A stretch of DNA of 64,000 nt, from positions 70,982,463 to 71,046,462 of the forward strand of contig CM048554.1 of NCBI GenBank assembly GCA_026413225.1, read 5' to 3'. Shown piece after piece: positions 32,906 through 46,500 of the stretch (position 1 is the stretch's first letter; each line of letters starts with the position of its first letter). The notes under the pieces are model-generated. The model ran no database searches and was not told where the DNA came from. It saw only the letters and a program-made list of their open reading frames with translations. Position numbers and translations under genes: made by a program. Origin of the DNA: Otis tarda. Taxonomy: Eukaryota > Chordata > Aves > Otidiformes > Otididae.

Positions 32906-35900
32906 CAAACTGGTACAGCAGCAAAACAAAAGACTTTGGGCTCAACTGGACTACCCTGTGGGACCCACCTTGCATGTAACCTCTAGCCAGGAAGCAAAGA
33001 TACCTCCCATTTCTCTGCAAATATAAGTCGAGCACAAAAAAGACCAGCACTAAAGACATCTGGGAAAAGGAAACAGAAGGTAACTTTTTTGGTTTTTTTC
33101 ACTTCAACAAGACTGGCAAACACTTACATACCATGAGTTTAAAAAAGAAGCTGTCAAAATAGCCCTGATATCATCAGGTGAAAAGTACAGAAAACTCAAA
33201 AAATATATAATAAAACTCTTGGGGATGTATGAGAGCTGAGCTCAAGCTCTGCTCTCTCAGAATCAAAAGTAAAATCTAAAGCCTTGCTTCCCCACAGCCC
33301 AGGTGGATCCTATCTTTGGAGTCATTCTGTAAACTTCATGCAGGAAGGATATCACCCTTCTGACCATGGAGGCCTTTATACAACCATTCCCAATTACACA
33401 TGCCACTCCGCACAAGATGGAAAGCCACACAAGGCACCAGGCATGTAGAATATTTGATTCTGTTGCCAAGAAACAGACAGTCCTACAGAATTAAAAGTTG
33501 CCCAGGCATCAAATAGTACCTGAAACAGACACAACAGATATGAAGCTAAATATTGCATCAGACTGCTCATTCAATAGAAATAAATTCCAGCTAAAGGAGC
33601 AAACATAACCTTTTTGTTTCTTACTGTAAATGAAGTTATTTCATCTGGAGTATCTCAGTTAGGGGAAATGGTAGCTAAAGCTATGACAAAGCAAAATTTA
33701 TTATACTATCGGTAGAAGCAATATTCATGAATTAAAAGGAAAAAAAAACCTTTGGTATTCATTGTGGGTCTTGTTGAAGTGTTGCTCAGCTCATCTAAAG
33801 GCTTTGCTGAAGCACTGACCAATGTGGGCCTGGAAGGAACTATTTACCATGCAAAATCCATTTATTTTAATGAGCTTAAGTGTAAAAGGATAGTGAAATA
33901 AGCAAAGCCCAGTCCAAGAGTGAGTAAGAGAGACAACGTTATTAAGTAGAGGATGGTCAGATGCTGTATGACAAAGCTATAACGTGCATACAAACAGGAT
34001 GGATCTTGGTTACAGCTATTAGTGTGAGGGTGGAAGGCAATATCCAATCTATGTTGATCTTGTAACTTGTTTAGATCAATGTATGAAAGAAAAGTTGGAG
34101 ACTGCACAGCTATTTTTTGGATCGTGGGATGTGGTTTGCTGTTAATCCTCTGTTATTGCAATGTTAGTTAATGCCTTGCCAGGGTGAGCTCCTTGTTGAC
34201 AATAAACATGTCTCAGTCTTTACTTCCTAACCGAGCTTGTGGTCTTTTTCTGTGGACCAAAGTCCCCCCTGGAGTTTCAATACAGCTGGCTTATCTGCAC
34301 AAGGAGCGCTGAGACCACAGGGAATGTTATGGCATTCTTGAGCATTGATTATTTGAAGCACTGCTGTGCTTTCCACCACACCACCTCTACCTGCCCTGTA
34401 TTTCAGTAGTCACCCTTATACCTTCATTCAGGAAGAAGGAGATGGAAAGAAAGCCTTTGGTGATTGCCCTTCCCAAGGCCAAAGAGCTGTGTCCTAACTC
34501 TTAAGAGGGTACAATATTTGTAGTGAACAGAAAAGTGGGAGGGGAACAATAAAAACTTTTCTTTCAGCTTAATTTCCCACCTCCCCTGTGAGCTATGAGA
34601 GGATAGATTTTACTCATAAACCATGTCTTCAGGCAGACAACTTACTTGGAAAAAAACAGTCTGCGTCTTATTCACAAGAGATGAGTGAACAGATCCTGTT
34701 ATCATTAGACCAGGACAAGTGGGTAGGTCTAAACTTGCATGAACTTGGTGGTAACTCCTACCACGATACTGTTGCTGTCATGCAGGATAAAGAGCTGTAG
34801 GTCCACTGAGGCTGGAAGGTGCAAGAAGAGACAAAGCACTGTGGGAAGAGGGGATGTTTGAGAGGTGAGACTTGAACACTAGTACACCTCAGTACAGATT
34901 TATCGATCACCTATGCAAAGAAGCACAACACAAGTATTCCTAACTTGAAAGCTGAATGGCATTTAGGGAGAAAGTTATCTCCTCATGTTAGGAAAAAAAA
35001 CTGTGCTGCTGGAGGGACAGCTCAATAGTGTGTAGTGTGGTGAAATACACCTTGGGAAAGGATATTCTACAAGGAAGGACTGGAAGGCAATGTTCCTCCA
35101 CTGTTTTTTTCAGTAGGTGCACGGATGTGCATGTAATATCCTGGACACCAACTCTTCTATTTGAGGACTAAAGAAACATATGGTTAATTTCTCCTTTATT
35201 CTTAATTTGCTTACTTGACTTCTTCCTTTATCCTTGATTGTCTTTGCCATCTGTGGTTCTGTGACTCTGTCTCAATAGTTTCTCTTCATCTGCTGCAGAC
35301 TGCTTCCAAACCTAAGTAAATTTTTATGCAATCCTTGATTTATTTGTTCTGAAGTACCTTTTCAACGTATTGTGACATCTTTTGGATCCATTAGGGATTT
35401 GATACAATGTCTTTTCTATTTGCATATTATTTTAGTACTTTTGAACACTAGTAGAATATTAAAGAAAATACAGAAGTTTCGATGCCAAGAAAGAGGCTTG
35501 GAGGTGGAATTTTTGTGTACCAGAAAGCAGCTGCTGCAGGTACAAATGAAGAGTTTCCTGAGCAAATACTGGTTTCTGGTTTTAGACACAGAATATTCTG
35601 TATGTCTATGTTAAAATAAGTGTTGCAATTAAAAATGAGTACTTGCTTTAGCATCACACTACCACATTTTAAATTATTTATTTTTAACAGAAAGGAGCCA
35701 ATCACTACTACCAACAAAGGGGAGTCATTAAGAGATTAAGACTCCTGCCCTAATCCACATTAACCTCAGAGATCCTTTAAACACTGCACATAAATGCATT
35801 TCCTATTCATTGTAAGCACTGCTGTGGATTACATGAATCACTTTCATTCCATCTAGGGAAAGGAGTGCTTGTGATTTAATGTATTTGCTCTTTACATGAA

Positions 35901-36769
35901 CCATTCTGCAGATTTGGTAGCACTGATGGCTGCCTTAAGTGAAGGTATGTGACATCTTGAAACCCATTTTGTACTCCCAGATTATTAGAAGCCAGAACAG
36001 TGCCATTTCTAGATCTACATGCATGCCCCAGTTTGGTGAGTGAAAGTAATTTACAGGCTTTTGAATGTTGTGAGTATTAGCCACAGTCATTACAAAAGGC
36101 TCTTCTTTGTAATAGTAAGTAAAATGCACAGCATACAGGCTGGCTAGTTTCCCTTGAAAGTTGCTTCTGTAATGGTTATTTACAATTTATCCTTGCTGCA
36201 TGAAGATAAGCAGTTTAAACAACATCTATGGTAAAAACACACATAATGTGGTACCAGGAAAAAAAAAAAAAGAAAGAAGAAGAAATTGGCTGAGGATATT
36301 CTATTCCTCGCTTTCTCTTTTCTCTAAGTATCTGTATTATGTGAAGTGTCTACATTATGTGATTTTCAGTTCAGTTACAGAGCTTCACATAGGGAAAAAT
36401 GAGATGTGCTACTGAGCCAGGGCTGTTTTCTTATTTTTCAGTAAATGAAATAAACAATCCTCAACCTGAATTGCCCTGGTTATAGTACTCATCTCTAGTC
36501 CAAGAATCTGACACAACAAACAACACAGAAAAACTGTAAAAAATTTCCTTGTTGGACTGTATAAAAATTTACTTGTTGGAAATATCACTTCAGTCTTGTT
36601 CATATCTGGTACAACTGCAGAGTTAAAAACATTTAACTAAACCAGATTTCATCTCATTTCCCCCACTCCTTTATCATAACTAAATGTGCTGTTCCTCCCA
36701 AGCAGATATCTGACTTGAAAGCTGTCCCATTAGGCTGTGTTCAGTGAAGGCAGTTTAAAATCCACCCAA

Positions 36770-37076
36770 GTCTCTATATCTAGCATTCCCAGCTAGCTGG
36801 CTCTGTGTGGCTTTCTGCTGTAAGCAGCGACTTACCCAGGATGCCTGAGTCACACTTCAGAGTCTGTCAGACACCCCTAGCACTCTTCATTAGCTGGGCA
36901 CAGGGACAGAGGGCAAAGGACGATTTTTCTGCTCTTTCAGCTCTGTTTCTCACAGCTTGTCTCTGCAGTAGATTCCCCTCAGCTGCAGGTCCTCAGTCTT
37001 GAGCAGTCAGTCAAGCACAGCTCCAGCTAGCCCCAGGGACTGAGCACTGCCAGCCCAGGTACAGCCTCCTTGGAGG
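36770..37076 (+). other. Possible non-coding first exon with splice donor
   Basis: This block is clearly richer in G and C than its surroundings. It has a TATA-like CTCTATATCTAG at its left edge and an AP-1-like TGAGTCA near 36847. It ends in AGG|GTGAGTAA (GT at 37077-37078), close to the consensus splice donor. Together these could be a promoter with an untranslated exon. No protein evidence exists and each element can occur by chance. Confidence 0.15.
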
Positions 37077-40000
37077 GTGAGTAAAGGATTCTCCTGATTT
37101 CTTTGTCTTAAACATGACACTTATTTTTCATTTAAAGTTTAAAATTACAATGTGCTGAGTTTCTTAGATGAGCAAATCACAATGCATGAGTCTGTGTACC
37201 AGAGGCCAGACTACAGTAGCACAGGCTTTTCAGCCAGTATGGATCATTCCTACCAGGCACCATATACCAAGCATTTCTACATCCAGAATAATAAAGTTTT
37301 ACATTATGCACTTTTCTTTAGGCAGAATCCTCACCCTTGCCGGATTTCTGCACCTCTCCTCTGATGACATCTTTTCTGACATTCTTACAAAAGTCTGGTA
37401 TGAATTAATTCCCTTTCATTAACATACGATTACAACAGAAATCCTTCAGTGAATTGAAGCTGAATTACAAATTCCCAGTCACTGGCTTGTACACAAAATA
37501 GGTATATTTTGAAATCCGTCTTCCAGTTAGCAGTGACACTGCAATTACAAAACCAGGCAGACTAGCCTCACCACTGTATGCTCTCAAGCACCTTGCTATC
37601 CATGTCATTCTGTTACTGAAACCACTCCCAAGCTGGAACTGAGCTGCAACACAGAAATCCCCAGTTTTGGCAGACATTGTTAAGCAGGTTTGTATTTCAT
37701 TCCTCATTTGCATGTATAATTTCACCTGCCAGTTTCATCATTGCCTCCACCTGGATCCAAACACACACTCTATTATACTGAGAATTAGCCTTTGTGTAAC
37801 ACAGAGGCCAGCTTTTTAGGCTTAGATGTCTGAAGTTTGTCCCAGATCTGTATTTAGGGTCTCATAAAGCTCCTACTAGCTTCAGCTGAAATAGGTTCAC
37901 TCCTAAACAGCAAAATTAGTTGAAGTCACCTTATAGTTCCTATTTTGTTCTTGTGTCAAAAGTACAAAATTTATCTTTATCAAAACTAATTCACAGTAGA
38001 AGTAAAACAGTAATTTACTGTGCTTGATTCAACCTCCCTCCTGGTTCAGCTGGCTTGGTTTGCACACTGCTAGCCTTGGACCCTACCTACTTGGTCCTTG
38101 CCTACCTGTATTTGTTGCTATAGCTGCAGTCCCTTTCTCAGTATAGGTAACCAGTGCAAGAGTGCCTTACTCTGGTACAGATCTTCATTAAATCCTGAGA
38201 AGACCTTACAAATTGCTTAAGAGCATTTTGTAACAAAACTCTCCCAGGATGTAGTGTTTACTGCAGCCCAGAAACTGAAAACCATACTGAATATTATGCC
38301 TGCTTTTTAAATGTCAGCATGTTGAAAGAAGTTTTTAATCTCTAACAGTACTGACTCTATGCATAGTTTTGATGCTAAAAACTGTTTTCTTAGAAAAGAC
38401 TCTACCATTATGTATTTAGTCTAGCTTTCATCAAACCATACTCCCTATAGATGATCAAAACACTCAAGACAACTAAGACACCTCAAATATTTCTCAAAAG
38501 CAGGTACATCTTTGATAACTCACTAAGGTAGAAAAAGAAATCCTATATTTCTGGGGGAAACTACTAAGCTACCTAAGTTACAATTTTTTATTTTTCAGCT
38601 TAAAGGTGTTTGTACTTCTGCCTTTTAAAAAAAACAAACAGCTTAGTTCAGAGGAAGAACATACCAGGGACTATCTCAAAGGAGACTGTCCTCCACTCTG
38701 TAGGAAAATACTCTCTACTCAGCAGAGAATAGGTCAATTCTTTCCACTTACAAAGATGTCATCTACTTATTATTTCTCCATAAAATTATGTTTTGACTTC
38801 AGCTCCAAAAGAATGAAAAGAATTTGCAACTACCATTTATAAGTCAAAACCACTGAAGCATCAAATCATATCAGACTTATAAAAGTAGAAGACTTTTGTA
38901 AGATCAAAAGCTATGCAAATACTGCTTTGCAGCTCAGGTATATCACATCAGGAGGACCACAGGAGTACAATCTTCAAATTACAATAAAAAGAGGTTAAGT
39001 GTATGTACCATTTTCTGTTCTTATTACAGTCATGCATATTCATTAAAAGATTCTTCTTTTTCTCAGCTGTCTACAGCGGCAGTACAAGAAATCAGAACTA
39101 TTTTGCCTAACAATATTTGTTAAAGATAGTTACGAAGACGCTGGACTGATTTAACCTTTTCAACATCCTATAATTTCGACTAGCTAGCATCCTGCCCCTC
39201 CCTCACAGCCCAGAAGCTGAAGCCAACAAATGTTAAGAAATCAATGGAGCTGTGGAAGAACTTTGAAAAGGTCACTGCAGTACATTCAGCAACTGCCTTT
39301 CACAGCTTGCGTGGGGGCTCAAAACCAGTTTCCTATGCCAAAGACAGCAAGAACAAATCCAGAAGAATGGGTATGCCTACATTGTGGTTTGGAGGCAGAC
39401 AAAAAGTTATTCTGCCCACGCTCCAAGGTGGTTGGATAGGAGCCAGCTACGACCTGGAAGCTGTATAGATATATTTGCATAGCAGTATGGCCCTGTGTTT
39501 GAACTAACATGTTCCTCTGAGGCAGATATGCAATCTACAGAAGTGAAACGTTTCACTGTATTCTCTAGCTGAAACAGAAGTCTCAGGCAGTGCAACCTTA
39601 GCAAATGTCATCCCCACTAAATGCCTTGAGAAAGAGAGGGTGGAAGTATAATCAGAATATTTTCTTTCATCCTCCTCTCCTTCACAGAAAGGTTTTCAAA
39701 TAGTTCTTTAATAATACAGACTCTTCAGCAAGGCATCAGATAACTCCAGCCAGCACTGGACCAGTTTATAGAACATCTGTTTGATTTTGCATCTCAGCAC
39801 AGGAAAGTATTTCAAAGCAAGGAATATACATTTGAACTCTGACTTCATGTAACAGGCAGATATGGGGAACGGAGAGAAAGAGAGCCTGAGAGGAAAAGTT
39901 TTGCAACGTTTCCAGAAAATAAAAATTCCAGTTAGGATATTTGCAAGGATAATGTTGCCATTTTTCAAACATCAATATCAGAAAGCACATTGAAATGCTC

Positions 40001-40218
40001 TCTGTTTACAGTATGCCAGATTTCAGTGCTTTTTCACAAGTTTAACTGAAGCAAAAAATGATCACTTACTTCCGAGGTTTATATTTACATCAGAGCAGAG
40101 ATGAACTCTCTAGTCTTGTACATGGGCTGATTAGAAGACAGCCACACCAGACAGAGAATCACAAACCACAGATGGAATTTTAAACAGAAGGTTGCATCTT
40201 ATTATCTTTGGAGTTTAA

Positions 40219-40447
40219 TATCAAGGCTTCTTCATCTCAAAGAGCCTGGCATTCCTTGAGCCAACTGTAGCAGTAAAGCAGCCGCACACCAAGCAAAAAC
40301 TTTTGAGATTGGCCTTTTCATACTCCTCTGTCAGATCCTGTTTGCGGTGCACATGAAGGTAGCTGGAGCAAAAGCTGTAAGATCTCTTCTCCATCCAAGC
40401 TAACAGCATCAGTGGTTATTTCAAAGGTTTCATTTTCACCTGGGGGA
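40219..40447 (-). other. Exon-like segment with acceptor, unrecognised product
   Basis: On the minus strand a good acceptor (CAGCTCCCCCAG) is followed from 40447 by coding-like sequence. One frame reads ENETFEITTDAVSLDGEE and then stops after about 40 codons. The overlapping frame is open to 40221 and reads HRKQDLTEEYEKANLKSF before ending EMKKP-stop. An ATTAAA poly(A)-like signal lies just past that stop, near 40213-40218. Two coding-like frames in tandem would fit a decayed exon with a frameshift. I do not know the product and chance is possible. Confidence 0.2.
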
Positions 40448-40490
40448 GCTGTTTCCTTTGAACTTCTCACTTGCTCTAGACAAGTTTAAA

Positions 40491-40560
40491 CAAAAAAAAA
40501 AAGCAAACTCCACTTAAAGTATGAAGATTTAAATTTTTTTTTGTGCTTTTTTTTTTTTAA
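40491..40560. repeat. A-run followed by T-rich tract
   Basis: An A-run near 40491-40502 is followed by T-rich sequence at 40532-40560. The two could pair as an A/T hairpin. Simple sequence only. Confidence 0.6.
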
Positions 40561-43500
40561 CTAATACTGGTGTTCTGGTAGAGCAAGTAGAAAAATCCAC
40601 TAAATACTTTACCTTGAAAGGGAAAAAAGAAAGGCCTTCTGAACTCCAAATTCTAGTGATAATGTATGATTAAATAGTGTCATCAGCAATTCTTGGAAAT
40701 GCAGTTCAAACATAATTTGAGGGCAGGAAGGGTAAAATGCAAGAGTTCTTACTGCATAGACTGATTTCATTCACACACAACCAATTCTCCCTCTTTCCTG
40801 CCTTATACCTCAGCCAAAGGCAGCAGACAGAGCCAGTGAAATCTCTTTTTTATCACTATCACCAGAAGCAAGTTTGCTATTGATTGCTACTAGATATCCT
40901 GAATAAGTAGACAGAGGAAGAAATATCTCAAGCTGCACAGCCTGCCTCTCTCTCTGCTTAGGATCCTGTGGGTCCACCAACCTCAAATAATCTCAGCAAA
41001 CTTACCCCATTTATTGAAACAAGGGCTATGTTGTCCTATGGTTTGTTACAGTGGTAGCAGCTTGTGGAGGCAAAATAGTGCCAGCAAATCCCATGCAAGT
41101 GTATACGGCACCGTTACAAAATCCTGAACACAACTCTCCAATTTGCATTTAATTACAAAGCTGCCTAAAAGCATAGGAGAGAAAGTATATTGTATTGCAC
41201 ATCACTCTGGTGATGGTGATTGACTGAAATCAGTTCCGTAACACATTTAAGCCAAACTAATAAAGAGTGGCAAGTGGGCTAGACTCAACTACACAATTAT
41301 CTCAAGGTCTGAGACACAGCTAGATTTTCTTATTCTACTGAAGTTGGGGAAGACAAAGAGATACTTTCAACTCTTCAGCAAAGACAGGAACACAGCATAA
41401 TAGAAAAAAGCTGAAACAAGATAGGGAGCGACATAGCTTCTACTCAGTCAACAGAATTTCTGGATTAAAATCTAGGGTAAGTTTAGGTCTAATACCCCTG
41501 ACTAGAACTTTCTCTAGTGCTAATAGTTATCAAAGGCAGCTTGACATAAAGTCAATACTGATTATTTCTATAACGTAATGTTAAACAACATTATAAAGCT
41601 AAAAGGTGTGGAGTGCTGGTGTCTCCAAGACCTTGCCCTCAACAAAGGTGAATTGATGATTTTTTTCAAGTATCTCAAGCATATTACATTTATTTCAAAG
41701 ATTCTGTGTGCACTATTTGGTTTTTTCTTTCTGGAGCCCTGCCCCTTAAATGGAAACATGCACTTTGCCTTTTGGGACTCTTTGCACCCTAAGCTATAAG
41801 TTAATGGCAAAGTACCAGATGCCTCTTCTACTATGCCTTTTTATTTGCTTTCCATCTTCTGTCATTTCCAACAACGTGACACAGCTTAAGGTACCGAGGA
41901 ATACAACACTCCCTGTGGCGAAAGAAATTTTTACAAAAGATGAGTATGACACAAAACTGCTCCCATGTGCAGTACTGCACATTATATGCACACTTGAGAA
42001 AGGAAGTCCATCAAGACGATTATTAGGATAGGAAAAGTTCCATACTAAAAAAAGATCCCTTTCTTTCCCATCCTGCTCTGTACTTTCAGTGTCTAACTTC
42101 ACGTAACTTATCTTCTCTTTACATCTTGGATGGGGAAATGAAACAACTTATTTTCACATACGGGACAGGTTCGGTATTTTTTTCCTTTTCTTTTCATAAG
42201 ACTTTCCACTGAGCCAAGAACTCTGGAATGTTCATAAGCAAATGTTATTTTATTTTTAAATCAGCTATTAATGATATATATATTATTGCATATTCCAGGG
42301 GGAAGGACTTCTGTTAAAAGGCACAATAAAGTGAACATCTGGATGGAAGAAGATCTGTCTAATGGATGAAACAAGAAATAGGGAGACAGCCTGAGAAGCT
42401 TTTCAGGTAGAGATGAAAGTCACAAGTGTGTATGTGAATTAAAAAGAACAGATCCATTTATCCCTGTCTTTTTACACTTGGGCTGAATGCTAAGAACCAT
42501 TTGTCAAAACTGCATGTGAGGCAATAAAGAGGGTTTTGTTTATCTGCGAATAAACAAAGAGCATCAGACAGGATTTAAGCAGAAGCATGGTAAATTAAGT
42601 TGATACTCTCACAATCCACTCTGGCAGTTGTCCTTTCTGAGGAACCCCAAGAGGGTTTTTGATGGATTTGCTGAGAGCTGGAGGGGTCGAATACCCAAGA
42701 CATTTCACAATCAGCTCTTTCCTTTCAGTATTGTCTTTCTGATTGTCACTATTCTTTCAGAACAGACAGATGTTATGTTTCTGAAGTGGGAACAGGCTAA
42801 CTAGAGCTGCTAGAAACTGCTCAGGACTGTCCCACTAAGGGATGAGTGATTCTGGAAAGCAAAGAAGCTGCCAGATTTTAAGCATCTGAACATCACTATG
42901 CCCATCATCACTGATGGAAAGAGTGATTCTACATATAAAACCAAGGGATCTTGCAAAATGCAAAATGGCAATGAGCTTTAAAATGATCCTGAAATCCATA
43001 AATAAGCAATTCCTATGTAACAAAATAAAACTTTCCAAACCTGCAGAATTGACCCAGGACCAATAAAGTTTATAATAAGAGAGACTTGGGTGGGAAAAAA
43101 GGGGGAAATGGCCCAGAGAAAGAACTAGAGAGGAAAAAAATGCCTAATAAAGTGTTCGATGCCCACCCTCATGGAAGCATGACTTTATAATTACAGTACT
43201 CTGAGAAGGTCTCAAATGAGCCAAGTTCAGTTTCCACCTCTTCCACAGACTTCTGGCACAGCCTTGACTAATTAACCAAATCTCTTTGTACCCCAGAATA
43301 GGCAGGCATAATAGTAGCCCTCCCCACTGCCTAGTCATGTCTAGTTAGACTGTTAAAATGAATTTTTTCTTATAAGGTACGAGTTGTTCCCTTTTATGCT
43401 TTTGTGCAGGGCACTTAGCACAGTTGGAGTAAAAGCTTCAAGTTCTAGAAGTGAAAAACAAAGCAGGGAAGGAATTTGTTGCTTCTCATTACTACAACAG

Positions 43501-46500
43501 TCTCTTGCTGGAATGAGTGTAGGAGCTTTTCTTCTAAGGGCAGATTTTGCAGAATGACACCAAATTCTCAGAAGGACTGACGTTGCCATCTCAGCAATGC
43601 AAATGAAAAGCAGGGGATTTGCACATGACGTGGTGGGAGGCAGCATACTGCTGGACCCTCCATGGAGAAGTGGCAAGGACTGAGTATCCTGGCACCCTTG
43701 ATCCGTTATCTGCTGTGTGATTTTGAGTATTTTTAGCAATCCCCTTGTGAGGAAGCAGAAGATAAATTGTTATCTGGCAGGTTACGGTAGGGATTTTAGT
43801 ATACAGCATTAACATAAGCCAAGAAGCATGGATACTGACCACAGAGAGAGAGAGTATAAGGTTCCCTACCTCATAATGCTCAGTGATGAAATTTCCCCAG
43901 CGTGAGCAGTAAGTAGAATAAATCTGACCTTCCTAACACGACCTTAAACATTTTTTCACACTGATTTAATTAGGCTGACCTTGCCTGGGGTCCTCACAAT
44001 GTTCCACAAGTTAGTAGTAGCCCAATTGCGTGACCCACACACAAATCTAGTAGGATAGTTTATGCTGTCATTCTGTTTCCTCTGTTTACAAAATGTATGC
44101 CTTTTGTAGTCTCTGGGTACACGTAATGAATTTTCTTCTGTCCTCTACTCGCCAGGAAAAAAAAATAAGAGCATAAAATTGTGTGTATGTACCTATTTAT
44201 GTGTCTTGAGAGTATTAACTCATGCAATATGGAGGAACGTCCTGTACTAGAGGAAGTAGTTGGTGGTGCTCTGTTGTCTATGGTAAATCAATACAGATCA
44301 TGATACTGGTAGTCTATAATAGGCACGTTTTCATTTGGTCCTGTCTGTGTTGTAACCACAGATAAATAGCCAAGTTGTTATTTATTGCTTTACTGATAGT
44401 GTAATTTACCTTTTTACAGCAAGATTCAGCTCCTTGGAATTCACTTTAATATTCCAGGTCCGAGCAACTTCACCTGAGGAGCCTTAAAAATACCGACCTG
44501 CAAAATAAAAAGTTTCAATTTATGTATTTGAAATACAAATTTAACCCTATTAATTCCCCTCTGCGTTGAGTGCTTGCCATGGATTACATGGAATTATGTC
44601 AGCCTGGGGACCAGGACAGAGAAATTCTGTTCTGGAGTAGACACCAATAGTCTCGCCACACATCACGTTTCAAAATCCACTGCTGTCTCCATCTGTCAGG
44701 GTAGATGGACAGTCTACAAAACTAAGCGCAGGAAGTTCCACACGTCTATCTCTGGAGTGAGTGCTGGAACTTAAAGTGATTAACTATACACAAGAAGAAC
44801 GTGTGTTAAACTTTTCAAAGAAGGTTAATTTTTTTTTCATTTACTTTTTTTATACTACTGAACCTCTTTCACATGGCTTCACAGCAGGGCTAAGACCTGT
44901 GTATGGTCAGCTTATAGACGTAGGAAGGGATGATAAAGTAGCTGTAGGTCACCTTCACCTGTAGGCCTTTTTAGTCCAGGACTGGTCCAGGAGATAAGAG
45001 ACCCTTGGTGATGTTTAGAAAATCCTATGCAAATTGCAACAGCTAGCTTCTGGCTCTAGTTACAAAGTTCTCTCCCAATAATATGTACTGTGGCATAGCT
45101 CCTAATATATTCTAGCTTCTTTGTCAACAAAAACCTCAGCTGCAGTGTTCAAGATTTGTTCAGCTTTCAGATGTCATTCTGGCCACAGTGGTTGTTAAAA
45201 GCAGGGCATTTGTATGTGGGCAAGATCTTGCCAAGCTTTCAGCAGAGCTAAGTCATTATATACTCAGGAGAGGTAAGTGCCTTGTTTCAAAGGGATTTTG
45301 AAGCAATCAGAATGTTTCTGGCCCATAATAGACAAGATTAAGAAGGTGACATATTGTAGAAAAGAGAATAAATTGCCCAAGCTGCATCTTTTTAAACTTT
45401 CCAAATATTTCTAAAGTGGCTTTTTCAACATGGGGCAAATACATGAGCAGTATATACAGCAGGGCAATGGTCTACTACTCTCTCTTCTTTGGTGTGACTT
45501 CATTCATGGCTGTTCCAACCTCAAGTAATGTGGTGACAAAATATTTGTAGTAGATCTCTTCCCTGTTCTGCATGTACTCACGCCTGCCTGGGTAAAAAAA
45601 CCAGTGCTGATAATCACAGATATCCCAAACCTTTCTTATCTGGGCAAAATAATCCCCTCAAGGGTCAAACAGTATAGGAGATTAAGTATTCATACAGATA
45701 CCAGTAGTCCAGAGGGAATATGAATAAAGAAATAATAACTTTGAGTTTTATAAGAAACATATTTTCTAAGGAGATATACCCAATATTAAATCTGTTTACT
45801 CTGAAGTTGCTTTAGAATTTGGTTGTCAATCTTTGTAAGGAAAAATGCTGGAACAGACTCATTCTGACATAGATCTGGTAGTCCAAACATCCCTTCTATT
45901 CCTAAATTATCTATCAAATTGTTCATTTTACAATCTCAGGTTCTGGCAAATCCAATCCTTTTAGGCAACAAGCATGACTTTAAGAATTATTTCAGGTAAT
46001 TAAAATTAATAAAAAGCTTTTAATCAAGTGATGTTGCAAGCCTAGTCTGCTAGTGAGTTTGTAATGTAGCTAATGTAAGCAGCTAAATCCTGAATCAGCT
46101 TTGCGTTCCTCCCTTTACTGTACCTGTTAGAGTGTCTCAATTCAGCTGCCTTTTGGCTTTTCTCCTTTATTTGAAGATCTTATGAACTTTGTTAAGAATT
46201 AGACACCTGACATATTCTTCTATAAAATGTTGCAAAAAGGTTATAGGAAGGTTTTTAATTTTTAAGAAACAGTTTATTTTCTTAATTTCCTTAGAACCTC
46301 ATTGGTTTAATCTCAGTTATGCTCTATAAGACTTAGTCATAAATATGCTTTTGCCAGAAGGCTCCCTTGTTTATCACCGTGAGTCAGGCTGATCCAGATT
46401 CCAGTTAGATTGATAGACGTATAGGAGACAAAGAATTGGGAGGACTGTAAGAGATCAAGGAGTTTAAATCTAGATTTTAAAAGCAGTTTTTCCAAGTAGG

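Noticed and set aside
43353-43739. 128-codon minus-strand frame
   Set aside because: Composition not coding-like, no recognisable motif, and an overlapping frame of 83 codons on the same strand is equally open.
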